From the NCBI RefSeq assembly GCF_001653755.1, contig NZ_CP015125.1, positions 1,931,501 through 1,995,500 of the forward strand: DNA of 64,000 bases, given 5' to 3'. Of this stretch, positions 52,241-60,960 are shown piece after piece; within the stretch, counting starts at the first letter, position 1, and each line of letters starts with the position of its first letter. The translations under genes were made by a program, and so were the position numbers. The notes under the pieces were generated by a model. That model had not been told where the DNA came from. It made no database searches and worked only from the letters and a program-made list of their open reading frames with translations. The DNA comes from Dokdonia donghaensis DSW-1. GTDB taxonomy: Bacteria; Bacteroidota; Bacteroidia; Flavobacteriales; Flavobacteriaceae.

Positions 52241-52647
52241 GAATAACTGCACACAGAAAAGCACATTTTAATGCTGCACATAGGTTATATAGACCAGACT
52301 GGAATGATGAAAAAAATAGCCAGATTTTCGGTAAGTGTAGTAACCCTAATTTTCACGGTCATAATTACGACCTTACTGTAAGTGTTACTGGAGAGATAGA
52401 TCCAGAAACCGGATTTTTGATAGATCTTAAAATTTTAAAGGATATTATAAAAGCTCAGGTAGAAGACTACCTAGATCATAAAAACTTAAACCTAGAGGTA
52501 CAGGAGTTTAAAGAGCTCAACCCAACGGCAGAAAATATTGCAGTTGTCATTTATAATAGAATTAAAACAGTATTAGAACCTAAGTTTGATCTGGAGGTGA
52601 CTCTATATGAGACACCGCGTAACTTTGTAACCTATAAAGGAGAGTAA
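52237..52647 (+). CDS. queD: 6-carboxytetrahydropterin synthase (QueD/PTPS family)
   Basis: Makes 6-carboxytetrahydropterin for queuosine synthesis, or a related pterin. Zinc histidines are in AHFNAAHRLYRP and NFHGHNYDLTVSVTG, the catalytic Cys in FGKCSNPNFHG, and the second-half motifs are YLDHKNLN and NPTAENIAV. 136 residues. Start overlaps the idi stop by 4 bp; the bcp start follows its stop directly. No other queuosine genes are in the window. Confidence 0.9.
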   Translation: MRITAHRKAHFNAAHRLYRPDWNDEKNSQIFGKCSNPNFHGHNYDLTVSVTGEIDPETGFLIDLKILKDIIKAQVEDYLDHKNLNLEVQEFKELNPTAENIAVVIYNRIKTVLEPKFDLEVTLYETPRNFVTYKGE

Positions 52648-53100
52648 ATGGCATTAAAAGTAGGAGATAAGGCACCAGGCTTTAGTTTAAAAAATCAAGA
52701 TGGTAAAGATGTTTCTATAGATTCACTGTTGGGGAAAGTACCTATGGTAATTTATTTTTATCCTAAAAATTTCACGCCTGGTTGTACTGCGCAAGCCTGT
52801 AGTTTTAGAGATCAGTATCAAGATTTTACAGATGCAGGAGCAAAAGTATTCGGTATAAGTGCAGATAGTGTAGCTAGTCATAAACGATTTAGAGCAAAGC
52901 ACAACTTACCTTTTGATACCCTTTCAGATCAAAAAAATAAAATACGTCGTTTATACGGTGTAAAGAACGAACTTCTAGGTTTGTTGCCAGGACGAGAGAC
53001 CTTTGTTATAGATTCTGCAGGCACCGTTAAAATGCGTTTTAATAGTATGATGGCTGGTAAGCACATTCCTAAAGCGCTTTCTGTAATAAAGGGGCTGTAA
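52648..53100 (+). CDS. bcp: Peroxiredoxin, BCP type
   Basis: Thiol peroxidase using thioredoxin. The peroxidatic cysteine sits in YPKNFTPGCTAQACSFRD, with a second cysteine five residues on, the pattern of atypical 2-Cys BCP enzymes. Thioredoxin-like strands follow (AKVFGISADSVASHKRFRAK, LPFDTLSDQKNKIRRLYGV). 150 residues. Starts directly after the queD stop (TAAATG). A palindrome copy lies 8 bp after its stop. Confidence 0.94.
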   Translation: MALKVGDKAPGFSLKNQDGKDVSIDSLLGKVPMVIYFYPKNFTPGCTAQACSFRDQYQDFTDAGAKVFGISADSVASHKRFRAKHNLPFDTLSDQKNKIRRLYGVKNELLGLLPGRETFVIDSAGTVKMRFNSMMAGKHIPKALSVIKGL

Positions 53101-53108
53101 TCTTTTTA

Positions 53109-53124
53109 CGCTTTCGCGAAAGCG
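53109..53124. repeat. Dispersed 16-bp palindrome, copy 10
   Basis: Exact core with TA on both sides, just after the bcp stop. Confidence 0.95.
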
Positions 53125-53170
53125 TACTCACAACTACATTTACTTTTAATAATCGTAATGGCTTTAAAAC

Positions 53171-53203
53171 AAAAAAGGTCTTCTATAAAAGAAGACCTTT
53201 TTG
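53171..53203 (-). terminator. Terminator of tRNA-Thr
   Basis: Stem AAAGGTCTTC / GAAGACCTTT (53174-53183, 53191-53200) directly after the tRNA 3' end on the minus strand, then a T-run. Confidence 0.88.
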
Positions 53204-53277
53204 AGCCGATGGAGGGACTCGAACCCACGACCTGCTGATTACAAATCAGCTGCTCTAGCCAGCTGAGCTACATCGGC
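53204..53277 (-). tRNA. tRNA-Thr (anticodon UGU)
   Basis: A 74-nt cloverleaf on the minus strand: acceptor arms GCCGATG / CATCGGC, D-arm region TAGCTCAGCTGGCTAGAGCA, anticodon stem GCTGA / TCAGC with loop TTTGTAA (anticodon TGT), and T-arm GTGGGTTCGAGTCCCTC. CCA is not encoded. A -7 box lies 11 bp before the 5' end and a terminator directly follows. Confidence 0.97.
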
Positions 53278-53287
53278 ATTGCGGGTG

Positions 53288-53295
53288 CAAATATA
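53288..53295 (-). promoter_or_regulatory. Putative -7 box of tRNA-Thr
   Basis: TATATTTG on the minus strand, 11 bp before the mature 5' end. A TTG lies 21 nt further upstream. Confidence 0.55.
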
Positions 53296-53337
53296 ATAGC
53301 ATTTATATCATATTTGCAACCTCAATTTGAAAAAAAA

Positions 53338-53604
53338 TTAAAGCTTATTAATTCTTTCAATAAGACCGCTTGCATCTCTCTCAAGATCAGCACGTACGGC
53401 TTCTAAATTTTTTCCTCTATTTTCAACCTTACGGTCATTTACCTTTGCAATAAGGGTATCAAATGTCTTAATTGCGTCATCTATAATCGCTTCACCTTTA
53501 GCGGCATCTTCTTTTGGGTTAAGCGCTTCCCATACATACACGGCATCAATGATGTCACCTAGTACAAAATTGATATCTTTCTTTAAATCTCTAATATTTG
53601 CCAT
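53338..53604 (-). CDS. Small conserved hypothetical protein
   Basis: 88 residues, all-helical and charged, soluble (DLKKDINFVLGDIIDAVYVW, ADLERDASGLIERINKL). No motif recognised. Good ATG start and a TATTTTTG box 18-25 bp upstream on the same strand (53622-53629). Probably a real flavobacterial family; function unknown. Confidence 0.65.
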   Translation of the reverse strand: MANIRDLKKDINFVLGDIIDAVYVWEALNPKEDAAKGEAIIDDAIKTFDTLIAKVNDRKVENRGKNLEAVRADLERDASGLIERINKL

Positions 53605-53696
53605 AGTTCTTATTTTGAATGCAAAAATACTGTAATTTCTGAAGATGAGCTTCAGTTTGTGATGGTAAATTAAGTGTTGTTTATCAACAGAGTGGC

Positions 53697-54395
53697 TTAA
53701 TTTGACTTGCGCTCCTCAAGCAATTTTTTTACCTGTTTACCATATAGAGATTGCTTAGTCTTTCTCGGGAATGTCTTGTAAAGGGTATCAAGATATGATG
53801 TTGCAGCATCAGGAATCTGTGTTAAAAGTAGGTAAGGAGCTACCTCCTTGTCTTTATGTACAGCCGCAAAGTTACCCGTGTATAAATACTTTCTTTTGAG
53901 AAGGCTTTGTAGTGAGTCATCATAAGCTACAATATCTTCTTGTACACCACTTTGTCTCGCCTCAAAAGAACCTTTTATAAGATCCAGGTTTTTATCATTA
54001 AACTGCTTATTCATATTTTGAAATTCCTGCCAGTACATTTGGTTTTCTGACCCTATTACTGCGGCAAATCCTTCAAAGTTTTTAAGAGATGTAGTGATAT
54101 TAATAGCGCCCTCTTCTGCAAAGAAAGGTATGCGATCATCATAACCAGACTCATTTTCTTTACTTAGGTGTAAATAGTAAACCTCTGGCTCTTTTATGTC
54201 TAGTATAAATTCAAACTCTGGGTCTCCATCTATTTCTAGAGAATCTATATTTACTAGTGCAGTGTCTTGTATATGCTGCACATAAAGAGTCCCTTTTTTA
54301 AGTCCTTTTACGGTTCCTGTAAGTGTTAAGTTACCCGATTTTGAACACGAGATAATTAAAAAGCTTACTAATAAAAGGTATGTGATTCTAGTCAT
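53697..54395 (-). CDS. DUF4369 domain lipoprotein
   Basis: 232 residues. Lipoprotein signal (YLLLVSFLIISCSKSGN) and then a DUF4369 beta-domain (LTLTGTVKGLKKGTLYVQHI, ALVNIDSLEIDGDPEFEFIL, PEVYYLHLSKENESGYDDRI, IPFFAEEGAINITTSL). The domain commonly precedes a thioredoxin domain in Bacteroidota, but here a helical tail follows and no CxxC is present, so it is not a thiol oxidoreductase. Probably periplasmic or outer-membrane-attached; role unknown. Confidence 0.8.
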   Translation of the reverse strand: MTRITYLLLVSFLIISCSKSGNLTLTGTVKGLKKGTLYVQHIQDTALVNIDSLEIDGDPEFEFILDIKEPEVYYLHLSKENESGYDDRIPFFAEEGAINITTSLKNFEGFAAVIGSENQMYWQEFQNMNKQFNDKNLDLIKGSFEARQSGVQEDIVAYDDSLQSLLKRKYLYTGNFAAVHKDKEVAPYLLLTQIPDAATSYLDTLYKTFPRKTKQSLYGKQVKKLLEERKSN

Positions 54396-54444
54396 AATAT
54401 AGTCTTGTTAAGGGCGCAAATATCTCATTATTTTACAAACAAAA

Positions 54445-55695
54445 CTAGCCTGCAGAGGCCATTTCCATTAAAATTGTACACAATATCGCACCATAGGTTC
54501 CTACTACGTAGCCAAAGACCGCTAGCAACACTCCCACACTTGCTAGTGACGGGTGAAACTCTGCTGCAACAACAGGGGCAGAGGCTGCTCCTCCCACATT
54601 TGCCTGACTTCCCACTGCAAGGAAGAAAAAGGGAGCTTTTACTAGTTTTGCCATAAGTATAAGAAGGCCAGCGTGTATACCCATCCAGACAAACCCTATA
54701 GCTATAAGCCCTGGGTTATCAAGTATACTTAGTAAATCCATTTTCATACCTATGCTTGCAACGAGTATATAGATAAAAACACTACCTATCTTACTTGCTC
54801 CTGCACCTTCATAGTTTTTTGCCTTTGTAAACGAAAGCAAAATACCTATGGCTGTAGCAATTGTAATCATCCAGAAAAAGGTAGAACCAAAAGACGCAAG
54901 AGCAGAGCCCTTAGGTATATCAGAAAACAGTGCAGACATACCACTTGCTCCCCAGTGTGCAATTCCTACTGCACCAAAGGCAAGCCCTAGCATTACCATC
55001 AGGTCATTGAGAGTAGGGTTGCGTTTTACACCCTCGGCAAAGGTTGATACCTTTTCTTTTAATTTTTCTATAGCTGTGTTATCTGCTTTGAGCCAGTTAT
55101 CTATGCGTTTTGATTTTCCTATCCCTAGCAGTAATACAGCCATCCATACATTTGCGACTACAATATCTACCAAGACCATTTGTCCATACTTGGCAGGATT
55201 GTATTTATAAATTTCTAGCATAGCTGCTTGATTTGCACTGCCACCTATCCAGCTACCTGCCAGTGTAGACAGACCTCTCCATATCGCGTCTGGGCCAGCA
55301 CCACCCACCGTCTCTGGTGAAATAGCAGAGATTAATAAAATAGCAAGCGGCCCGCCTATTACGATACCTAAGGTCCCCGTGAAGAACATAATAAGTGCCT
55401 TAGGACCCAGATTTACAATAGCTTTAAGGTCTATACTTAAGGTCATAAGTACAAGCGAGGCAGGTAGTAAATAGCGACTCGCTACATAATATAGCTGGCT
55501 ACGCTCTGCGTCTATTAATCCTACACTATTAAATATTGCGGGGATCAAATAGCATAATAGTAAGGCTGGTACAACGCCATAAAACTTACCCCAGAAGCCT
55601 GTTTTCTTTCCAGAGGTGTAAAATATGCTCGCCAGTGCAAGAGCGATGAGGCCAAAGACAATAGCATCATTTGTAAAATAAGGTGTGTTTTCCAT
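54445..55695 (-). CDS. DUF819 family membrane protein
   Basis: 416 residues, about ten to twelve membrane helices. DUF819 (YjcL-like) signatures are seen: GGPLAILLISAISPETVGG, RGLSTLAGSWIGGSANQAAM, and the near C-terminal GSQANVGGAASAPVVAAEFH. The duplicated glycine-rich motifs suggest a transporter of inverted-repeat design, but no substrate is established for the family. ATG at 55695; a palindrome copy lies 18 bp upstream. Confidence 0.9.
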   Translation of the reverse strand: MENTPYFTNDAIVFGLIALALASIFYTSGKKTGFWGKFYGVVPALLLCYLIPAIFNSVGLIDAERSQLYYVASRYLLPASLVLMTLSIDLKAIVNLGPKALIMFFTGTLGIVIGGPLAILLISAISPETVGGAGPDAIWRGLSTLAGSWIGGSANQAAMLEIYKYNPAKYGQMVLVDIVVANVWMAVLLLGIGKSKRIDNWLKADNTAIEKLKEKVSTFAEGVKRNPTLNDLMVMLGLAFGAVGIAHWGASGMSALFSDIPKGSALASFGSTFFWMITIATAIGILLSFTKAKNYEGAGASKIGSVFIYILVASIGMKMDLLSILDNPGLIAIGFVWMGIHAGLLILMAKLVKAPFFFLAVGSQANVGGAASAPVVAAEFHPSLASVGVLLAVFGYVVGTYGAILCTILMEMASAG

Positions 55696-55712
55696 AGTTG
55701 TGAGGGTGAGTA

Positions 55713-55728
55713 CGCTTTCGCGAAAGCG
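55713..55728. repeat. Dispersed 16-bp palindrome, copy 11
   Basis: Exact core with TA on both sides, between the DUF819 and DUF5916 genes. Confidence 0.95.
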
Positions 55729-55782
55729 TAAAAAATAATCGCTCCTAATTTATCTAGAAGCGTCCCGAAAATATGAAAATCC

Positions 55783-57975
55783 CTATAAATAGAGCCAGTA
55801 AGTGAGCTTTAAATTTATACTTCTGAAGCGTGGCGCAAAGTTGGTATCTGTAAAATAGTTGTCATTATAAACCAAAAATAAATCTGATAAAGGAGCAAAA
55901 CGCCACTGCAACCTAGAGTTGATACCAAAGTTATCTTGCAAGGTACTGTATTGAAGCAAGGTGTTCCAAAATAGGTTTTTTGTAAATGTCACTTCCACAC
56001 GAGGGCTTACGAGCCAGATGTCATTATCTGAGTAGGGGGCAGGAAGGTTTATTTTATCATAACGCGCGTTAAAACCTATAATTAACTTAGGTTGTAAACG
56101 TAGTGTGGCTCCTGCTCTTAGTGTTAAAATCTCACCATTAAAGTAGTCTCCATAGGTAGCATTTGAGGTATATGAAAGTGCTTTTCTTCTATCTGAATTA
56201 TACTCAAGCTCGATGCTATTATAACTATACTCGCTGCCTTCTGGAAGTTCTAAACCTTCTGAGCGTGACGGGTCAAAGGTGTCAAAAAGCTTAGTAAAAC
56301 GTGCTCGTGGCTTTACAGCAAGGCTGGCTGTATTTTTAAACTCTGCTTCCCATTGTGGAGAGAGCGTGCGATCACCTAGTGTGAAGTCTAGCTCTGGTCG
56401 CCACACATAAAATGAGTTGAGAGAGAATATATGTCTATTTATCGCTCCAGACTTGGGGAATATGAGGCGCTCAAGTTTTGAAAAATTTCTAAAAATATCT
56501 TTACGAGGTATAAAACCTAGGTCTGAGTTAAAGTCTTCGTTTACAAAGAGGGTAGCGCTGGTTGCTCTCCAGTTATTTCTATTATACTCAATGCGGGCTC
56601 CCCCAGAGAAGTCTTTGCCCTCTATACCAGGGCTAAAAGATTTGTGTAGGTAAAATTTACCATTCCAACTGTTATCCTCATTTGCAAGATTATAATCAAG
56701 ACCTACTAGTCTGTTGTATTGCTCGCCAGGTTCTACAAAAGTTTCATTACCTGTGGCTTGTCTGTTTACAAAAATAGCAGAGATGTTTGACCGGCTAAAA
56801 ACTCTATGCTGTAAGGCAATTAAAGTATTATTATTTGCAGAGATCTCATTTATTTCATCTTTTTGGGTTTGCATATTGAGAAGCCCCACACGTAAGTTAT
56901 TATTTAATTTACCGCTTAGCCTTGCACCTGCTACAATGTTATTTATAATGGTATTTCCCTCAAAGTCTTCTGCGATACCTATACGTCTCGAAAAAAATGG
57001 ATTTGCCGCTCTAGGATCTCCAAAATCTGCAAAGAGGTCACTATTTTCTATAAAAAACTGGCGTCTCTCTGGTAGCCCCACCTCAAAACGTGAGAGATTT
57101 GTGATGGCATTATCTACCTCCACCTGTGAGAAGTCTGGGTTTATGGTGACGTCTAAATTAAGACTATTACCTATAGTAAAACGAGCATCACCACCCACTT
57201 TTACTTCTGTAAAATCATCTGGTAGTTCTCTATCTTGACCTGCTATCGCATTTATATATGGAATAATTGATATGGGACTTTTTGAGTTACCTAGCGGTTT
57301 TTCAAAAACCATATCTCCCATATAAGCCAGATTAAATATAAACTGATTTTGGGGGATGTTAATCCACGTGTTTCTAGTATTATCTTGGGTGTCAAACTGG
57401 TAGCTGTTAAAGCGCCATCTAGTCTCACCTTCTCTAAATTTAAAAGCGCTCATAGGGATGGCCCACTCACAAATGTAATAGCCATCATACTGCTTAGTCT
57501 CACCCACCCACTTTGTGTCCCAGCTAGTTGTAAAACCTCTTAAGTCTGTACCACCACCAGATACGAGAGCCTCGCGACGTATACCTAAGGGATTTGAGCC
57601 AAATAAGAAAGCATTGTTTCCATCATTAAAAGTGTCAAACATTAAAGTGATATTATCACTTCCGCCAGCTCTAAAGTCACGCTTAAGGGAGGGTATCACA
57701 TAGTCATCTCCTTGAGAAAATACTTTAATACCTACATAAAGTGTCTTGTCTGTATATAAAAACCTTATTTCAGATTGATATGGAGCTTGTATACTATCTG
57801 TTGGAAAATATTGCCAGAAATTTGTTGCTACTTGAGTCTCATTCCAAACGGGCTCGTCTAGAGATCCATCTACGGTAATAGGTGAATTTATAAATTTTAC
57901 ACCTACCTCCTTAGTCTGTGCATAGGTAGTCAGGCTCGCAACTAGTATTGCGATAGATAAAACGTATTTAAGCAT
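55783..57975 (-). CDS. DUF5916 outer-membrane protein with CBM9-like N-terminus
   Basis: 730 residues. Signal peptide (VLSIAILVASLTTYAQ), then a carbohydrate-binding family 9-like domain (ITVDGSLDEPVWNETQVATN, FLYTDKTLYVGIKVF, CEWAIPMSAFKFREGETRWR). A DUF5916 region follows (LDVTINPDFSQVEVDNAITN, LPERRQFFIENSDLFADFGD), with aromatic-alternating strands ending RSINLKLTYWLYL, which fits an outer-membrane beta-barrel. Members are widespread in Bacteroidota; function not established, possibly handling of glycans or other surface substrates. Confidence 0.88.
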   Translation of the reverse strand: MLKYVLSIAILVASLTTYAQTKEVGVKFINSPITVDGSLDEPVWNETQVATNFWQYFPTDSIQAPYQSEIRFLYTDKTLYVGIKVFSQGDDYVIPSLKRDFRAGGSDNITLMFDTFNDGNNAFLFGSNPLGIRREALVSGGGTDLRGFTTSWDTKWVGETKQYDGYYICEWAIPMSAFKFREGETRWRFNSYQFDTQDNTRNTWINIPQNQFIFNLAYMGDMVFEKPLGNSKSPISIIPYINAIAGQDRELPDDFTEVKVGGDARFTIGNSLNLDVTINPDFSQVEVDNAITNLSRFEVGLPERRQFFIENSDLFADFGDPRAANPFFSRRIGIAEDFEGNTIINNIVAGARLSGKLNNNLRVGLLNMQTQKDEINEISANNNTLIALQHRVFSRSNISAIFVNRQATGNETFVEPGEQYNRLVGLDYNLANEDNSWNGKFYLHKSFSPGIEGKDFSGGARIEYNRNNWRATSATLFVNEDFNSDLGFIPRKDIFRNFSKLERLIFPKSGAINRHIFSLNSFYVWRPELDFTLGDRTLSPQWEAEFKNTASLAVKPRARFTKLFDTFDPSRSEGLELPEGSEYSYNSIELEYNSDRRKALSYTSNATYGDYFNGEILTLRAGATLRLQPKLIIGFNARYDKINLPAPYSDNDIWLVSPRVEVTFTKNLFWNTLLQYSTLQDNFGINSRLQWRFAPLSDLFLVYNDNYFTDTNFAPRFRSINLKLTYWLYL

Positions 57976-58090
57976 TAATATTGATTGGTTATGCTTAAAA
58001 GTAAATAAAATGGCTATGCTATAACTTAAATTTAAGAAGCTTTTAACCCCATATAATCATCTTTATGCTTTATGTTTAACGCTAGAGGCA

Positions 58091-59038
58091 TTACTCACGA
58101 TTTATAAACGCACTTACTGTGTCTATAAGCGCAGAGGCAATAGGTAAGGCGGTATTATTATATGTTTTTGAGTTTTCAAGATTGTCTTTTCCGGTAATAC
58201 GTAATACGTGATTCATCCCCTCTATGTAGGATAAACTAGCTGCTGGAAGGGCAGCTTGTAGTTTTATAGCTTCTTCTGGAGAAGTTTGTAAATCATTTGT
58301 ACCATCTATAATGAGAACAGGTATCTTAAGTTTTGCAATCTCTTTACTCGGGTTATACTGCATCCAGCTTGCCATAAATGGTTGTACAGCAGGTCTAAAG
58401 ATAGATCCTAGGGCAGGAGAGTAGTCTTTTACCTTTCCTTTTTCTTTAAGTATTTTAAAAGCTCTTGCCGCCTTGTCTTTAAGGTCTGGCATTTGCAATG
58501 CTATTTGATTAATAATAGATTGATCTATGGATTGTCCCGCTCCAGTGAGTGATATAAAACCACTTGTAGCTGTTTGTTGAGCAGCCACCATCCCTATGAG
58601 TGACCCTTGCCCGTGACCTATGATAAACACTTCTTTAAAACGTCCTTGTTTATTAAAGTAATCTATAACAGCTACTGCATCATCTATAAACATTGTGAAG
58701 TCCAGTTTATCTTCTTGAAGCGCATTTTTCTTTAATAATGTAAGTACCCTCTTGTCATATCTAAAACTAGCGACACCCTCTTGAGCAAGACCTTCGGCGA
58801 GAAGTTTTAAGCTGTTATTGCGCATCATTTGCTGGTTTCCATCGCGATCTGTTGGGCCTGAGTCTGGAATAATTATCGCAAGTTTTGAAGTGGGAGTTTC
58901 TGGAGTGAGCAAGGTTCCATAAACCATATCTGTGATACGAAGGTCACTACTACCACTATAATTTTGAGAAAAGACACCAGTTTGTACCAGTAAACAAAGT
59001 ATCGGTATAAGTAATTTTAGCTTTAGTGAAGTTTGCAT
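58091..59038 (-). CDS. Secreted alpha/beta hydrolase
   Basis: 315 residues with signal peptide (LLIPILCLLVQTGVFSQ). Alpha/beta-hydrolase fold: oxyanion-region strand AIIIPDSGPTDRDGNQ, nucleophile elbow FIIGHGQGSLIGMVAA (GxGxGS type with Ser), acid-bearing IPVLIIDGTNDLQTSPE and the terminal His in GMNHVLRI. Resembles prolyl-oligopeptidase/YqiA-type esterases of Bacteroidota; substrate unknown. Divergent from the S1/P1 nuclease gene, with a palindrome copy between them. Confidence 0.87.
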   Translation of the reverse strand: MQTSLKLKLLIPILCLLVQTGVFSQNYSGSSDLRITDMVYGTLLTPETPTSKLAIIIPDSGPTDRDGNQQMMRNNSLKLLAEGLAQEGVASFRYDKRVLTLLKKNALQEDKLDFTMFIDDAVAVIDYFNKQGRFKEVFIIGHGQGSLIGMVAAQQTATSGFISLTGAGQSIDQSIINQIALQMPDLKDKAARAFKILKEKGKVKDYSPALGSIFRPAVQPFMASWMQYNPSKEIAKLKIPVLIIDGTNDLQTSPEEAIKLQAALPAASLSYIEGMNHVLRITGKDNLENSKTYNNTALPIASALIDTVSAFINRE

Positions 59039-59078
59039 TAGTATATGGAATTTATAGAGTTAAAGATAGTGTTGTTTA

Positions 59079-59094
59079 CGCTTTCGCGAAAGCG
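59079..59094. repeat. Dispersed 16-bp palindrome, copy 12
   Basis: Exact core, preceded by TTTA and followed by GACTT, between the divergent hydrolase and nuclease genes. Confidence 0.95.
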
Positions 59095-59141
59095 GACTTA
59101 TTCTTAATATTTTTATAACACAGAAGAAGGTTGATTCATTG

Positions 59142-59149
59142 TACTTTTG
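59142..59149 (+). promoter_or_regulatory. Putative -7 box of the S1/P1 nuclease gene
   Basis: TACTTTTG, 17-24 bp before the ATG at 59166. It lies at the alternative TTG start (59139), arguing against that start. Confidence 0.5.
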
Positions 59150-59165
59150 CTCAAAATTTTATACA

Positions 59166-59939
59166 ATGCGTTATTCTTTACTTTTAGTTTTTGTTTTACT
59201 TTTTTCACTACAAGCCACTGCTTTTGACTGGGGAAAAACGGGTCATAGAACCACTGGTGCTATTGCTGAAAAATACTTAACTAAAAAGACAAAAAGAGCG
59301 ATTGCAGAATTACTAGATGGGGAGTCTCTTGCACTGGTATCTACCTATGCAGATGAGATTAAAAGTGATAAAAAATATAGATCTTTTGGACCTTGGCACT
59401 ATGTAAATGTACCTTTTGATAGTTCTTTTGAACAGCACCCTAGAAGTGAAAAGGGAGATATTATAAGCGGTATAGAGAAGAGTATAGCTGTTATAAAATC
59501 TGACACTGCTACAAAAGAAGATAAAGCATTTTACTTACGTATGCTTGTGCACTTTATAGGTGATTTACACCAGCCACTGCATAACGGAATTAGTGAAGAT
59601 AAAGGCGGTAACGATTTTCAAGTACGATGGTATAATGATGGTACAAATCTGCACAGAGTATGGGACACCCAGATGATAGAAAGTTACGGGATGAGCTACT
59701 CAGAACTTGCAGATAATATGCCTAGTCTTACTAAAAATCAAGAGAAAGCAATCGCTCAGGGTACTTATGTAGACTGGATGAAGGATAGCCGCGTTCTCGT
59801 AAAAGAAATCTATGCAAATACTGAAAAAGGTGAAAAGCTAGGGTATAGATATATGTATGACTATTTTAATGTTCTTAAAGGACAATTACAAAAAGGAGGA
59901 ATACGTCTGGCTACTTTACTTAATGAGATTTTAGGCTAG
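59166..59939 (+). CDS. S1/P1-type nuclease
   Basis: A secreted zinc-dependent nuclease. The signal peptide (YSLLLVFVLLFSLQATAFD) is followed immediately by WGKTGHRTTGAIAEKYL, whose Trp and His are zinc ligands once processed. Further ligands are in GPWHYVNVPFD, HFIGDLHQPLHNG and GGNDFQVRWYNDGTNLHRVW with DTQMIE. About 257 residues. The ATG at 59166 is chosen because the frame's earlier TTG overlaps the -7 box. Its 3' end overlaps the convergent AraC gene by 9 bp. Probably scavenges phosphate and nucleosides from extracellular DNA/RNA. Confidence 0.92.
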   Translation: MRYSLLLVFVLLFSLQATAFDWGKTGHRTTGAIAEKYLTKKTKRAIAELLDGESLALVSTYADEIKSDKKYRSFGPWHYVNVPFDSSFEQHPRSEKGDIISGIEKSIAVIKSDTATKEDKAFYLRMLVHFIGDLHQPLHNGISEDKGGNDFQVRWYNDGTNLHRVWDTQMIESYGMSYSELADNMPSLTKNQEKAIAQGTYVDWMKDSRVLVKEIYANTEKGEKLGYRYMYDYFNVLKGQLQKGGIRLATLLNEILG

Positions 59940-60800
59940 TGGTCTAGCTTCTTCTTGCTTCTTAAACTGTTTTGGGGTTAGACCGTTATATTTCTTAAAG
60001 ATACGCGTGAGATGACTCTCATCTGTAAAGCCTAGTTGATAAGCTATTTCAGACACTGTAAAGTCAGTATTTATAAGTCTATACTTAACCAGCTGTATTT
60101 TATACATTAAAATATAGTGATGTAACGAGTCTCCAGTTTTCTTTTTAAAATAGGCGCTTATCCCACTACTAGTCATATTAAACTTATCTGCAATAGCACT
60201 TATTTTCATAAGGTCTGTGTCATATACGTGCTGCCGTATATAATTAAGTAAAGACTCTATAGTAGTATGTTGATCTTTATTGCCTGTTTTCTTCACAGGT
60301 TTAATATCTCTCAGAATGTTTCTAGCAATAATACTCAGTGTAGTACTCACCATATTTGAGATATTATGCTTGTAAAATTCTTTACCCATCTCATACTCTT
60401 GTATAATGACATTGTGCATATGCCAGATGAGTGCCTTGTCGTAAGGATTTGTAATAATGTCTCCCGGCATCTGGTTAGGACTATGTATAATACCTTCTAT
60501 GCGATGTAACCAGTATGACCTATCTGGTAGGTTCATTTTACTAGAAAATAATGATTCAGTAAATTGAAAATAACAAAACGAGGTAGTACCGTCTATCTCA
60601 AACCAGTACTTATCTTCTGGTGCGATTAAAAATACATCACCTGTTGTATAGGTTACTATAAACTCGTTTACAAAATGACGACCTTTTCCTTCTTCAATAA
60701 AAATTATTTGAAAATAAGATCTGAGGTCTGTATCCTGATGCTTCCCAGTTCTCTCAAACTGTTTAATAAGGAAAGTGTCTTGTAGGCTAAACTGTTGCAT
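59931..60800 (-). CDS. AraC family transcriptional regulator
   Basis: 289 residues. The N-terminal half is cupin-like (YFQIIFIEEGKGRHFVNEFI, GDVFLIAPEDKYWFE), the sensory part of AraC proteins. The C-terminal DNA-binding domain has MKISAIADKFNMTSSGISAY and the second element FTVSEIAYQLGFTDESHLTR, then KYNGLTPKQFKK. Effector and targets unknown; no obvious partner gene on the same strand. A TAAATTTG box lies 42-49 bp upstream. Confidence 0.92.
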   Translation of the reverse strand: MQQFSLQDTFLIKQFERTGKHQDTDLRSYFQIIFIEEGKGRHFVNEFIVTYTTGDVFLIAPEDKYWFEIDGTTSFCYFQFTESLFSSKMNLPDRSYWLHRIEGIIHSPNQMPGDIITNPYDKALIWHMHNVIIQEYEMGKEFYKHNISNMVSTTLSIIARNILRDIKPVKKTGNKDQHTTIESLLNYIRQHVYDTDLMKISAIADKFNMTSSGISAYFKKKTGDSLHHYILMYKIQLVKYRLINTDFTVSEIAYQLGFTDESHLTRIFKKYNGLTPKQFKKQEEARPLA

Positions 60801-60841
60801 ATATGACTAAGTAGGGGCTTTAAATAGTGTACAATAAGATA

Positions 60842-60849
60842 CAAATTTA
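60842..60849 (-). promoter_or_regulatory. Putative -7 box of the AraC gene
   Basis: TAAATTTG on the minus strand, 42-49 bp before the ATG. No TTG at 19 nt. Confidence 0.35.
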
Positions 60850-60946
60850 AATTTAGATTACATAATTACTGCTTATTATCAGATTGTTACAAGTTTTTTA
60901 CAATTTTTTATCAATATTTTACTAGTTCGGATTTACTATGCGTGCA

Positions 60947-60954
60947 TAGCTTTG
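60947..60954 (+). promoter_or_regulatory. Putative -7 box of the candidate structured RNA
   Basis: TAGCTTTG fits TANNTTTG, but no TTG is found 19 nt upstream, so this is a weak promoter call. Confidence 0.35.
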
Positions 60955-60960
60955 CGCCCG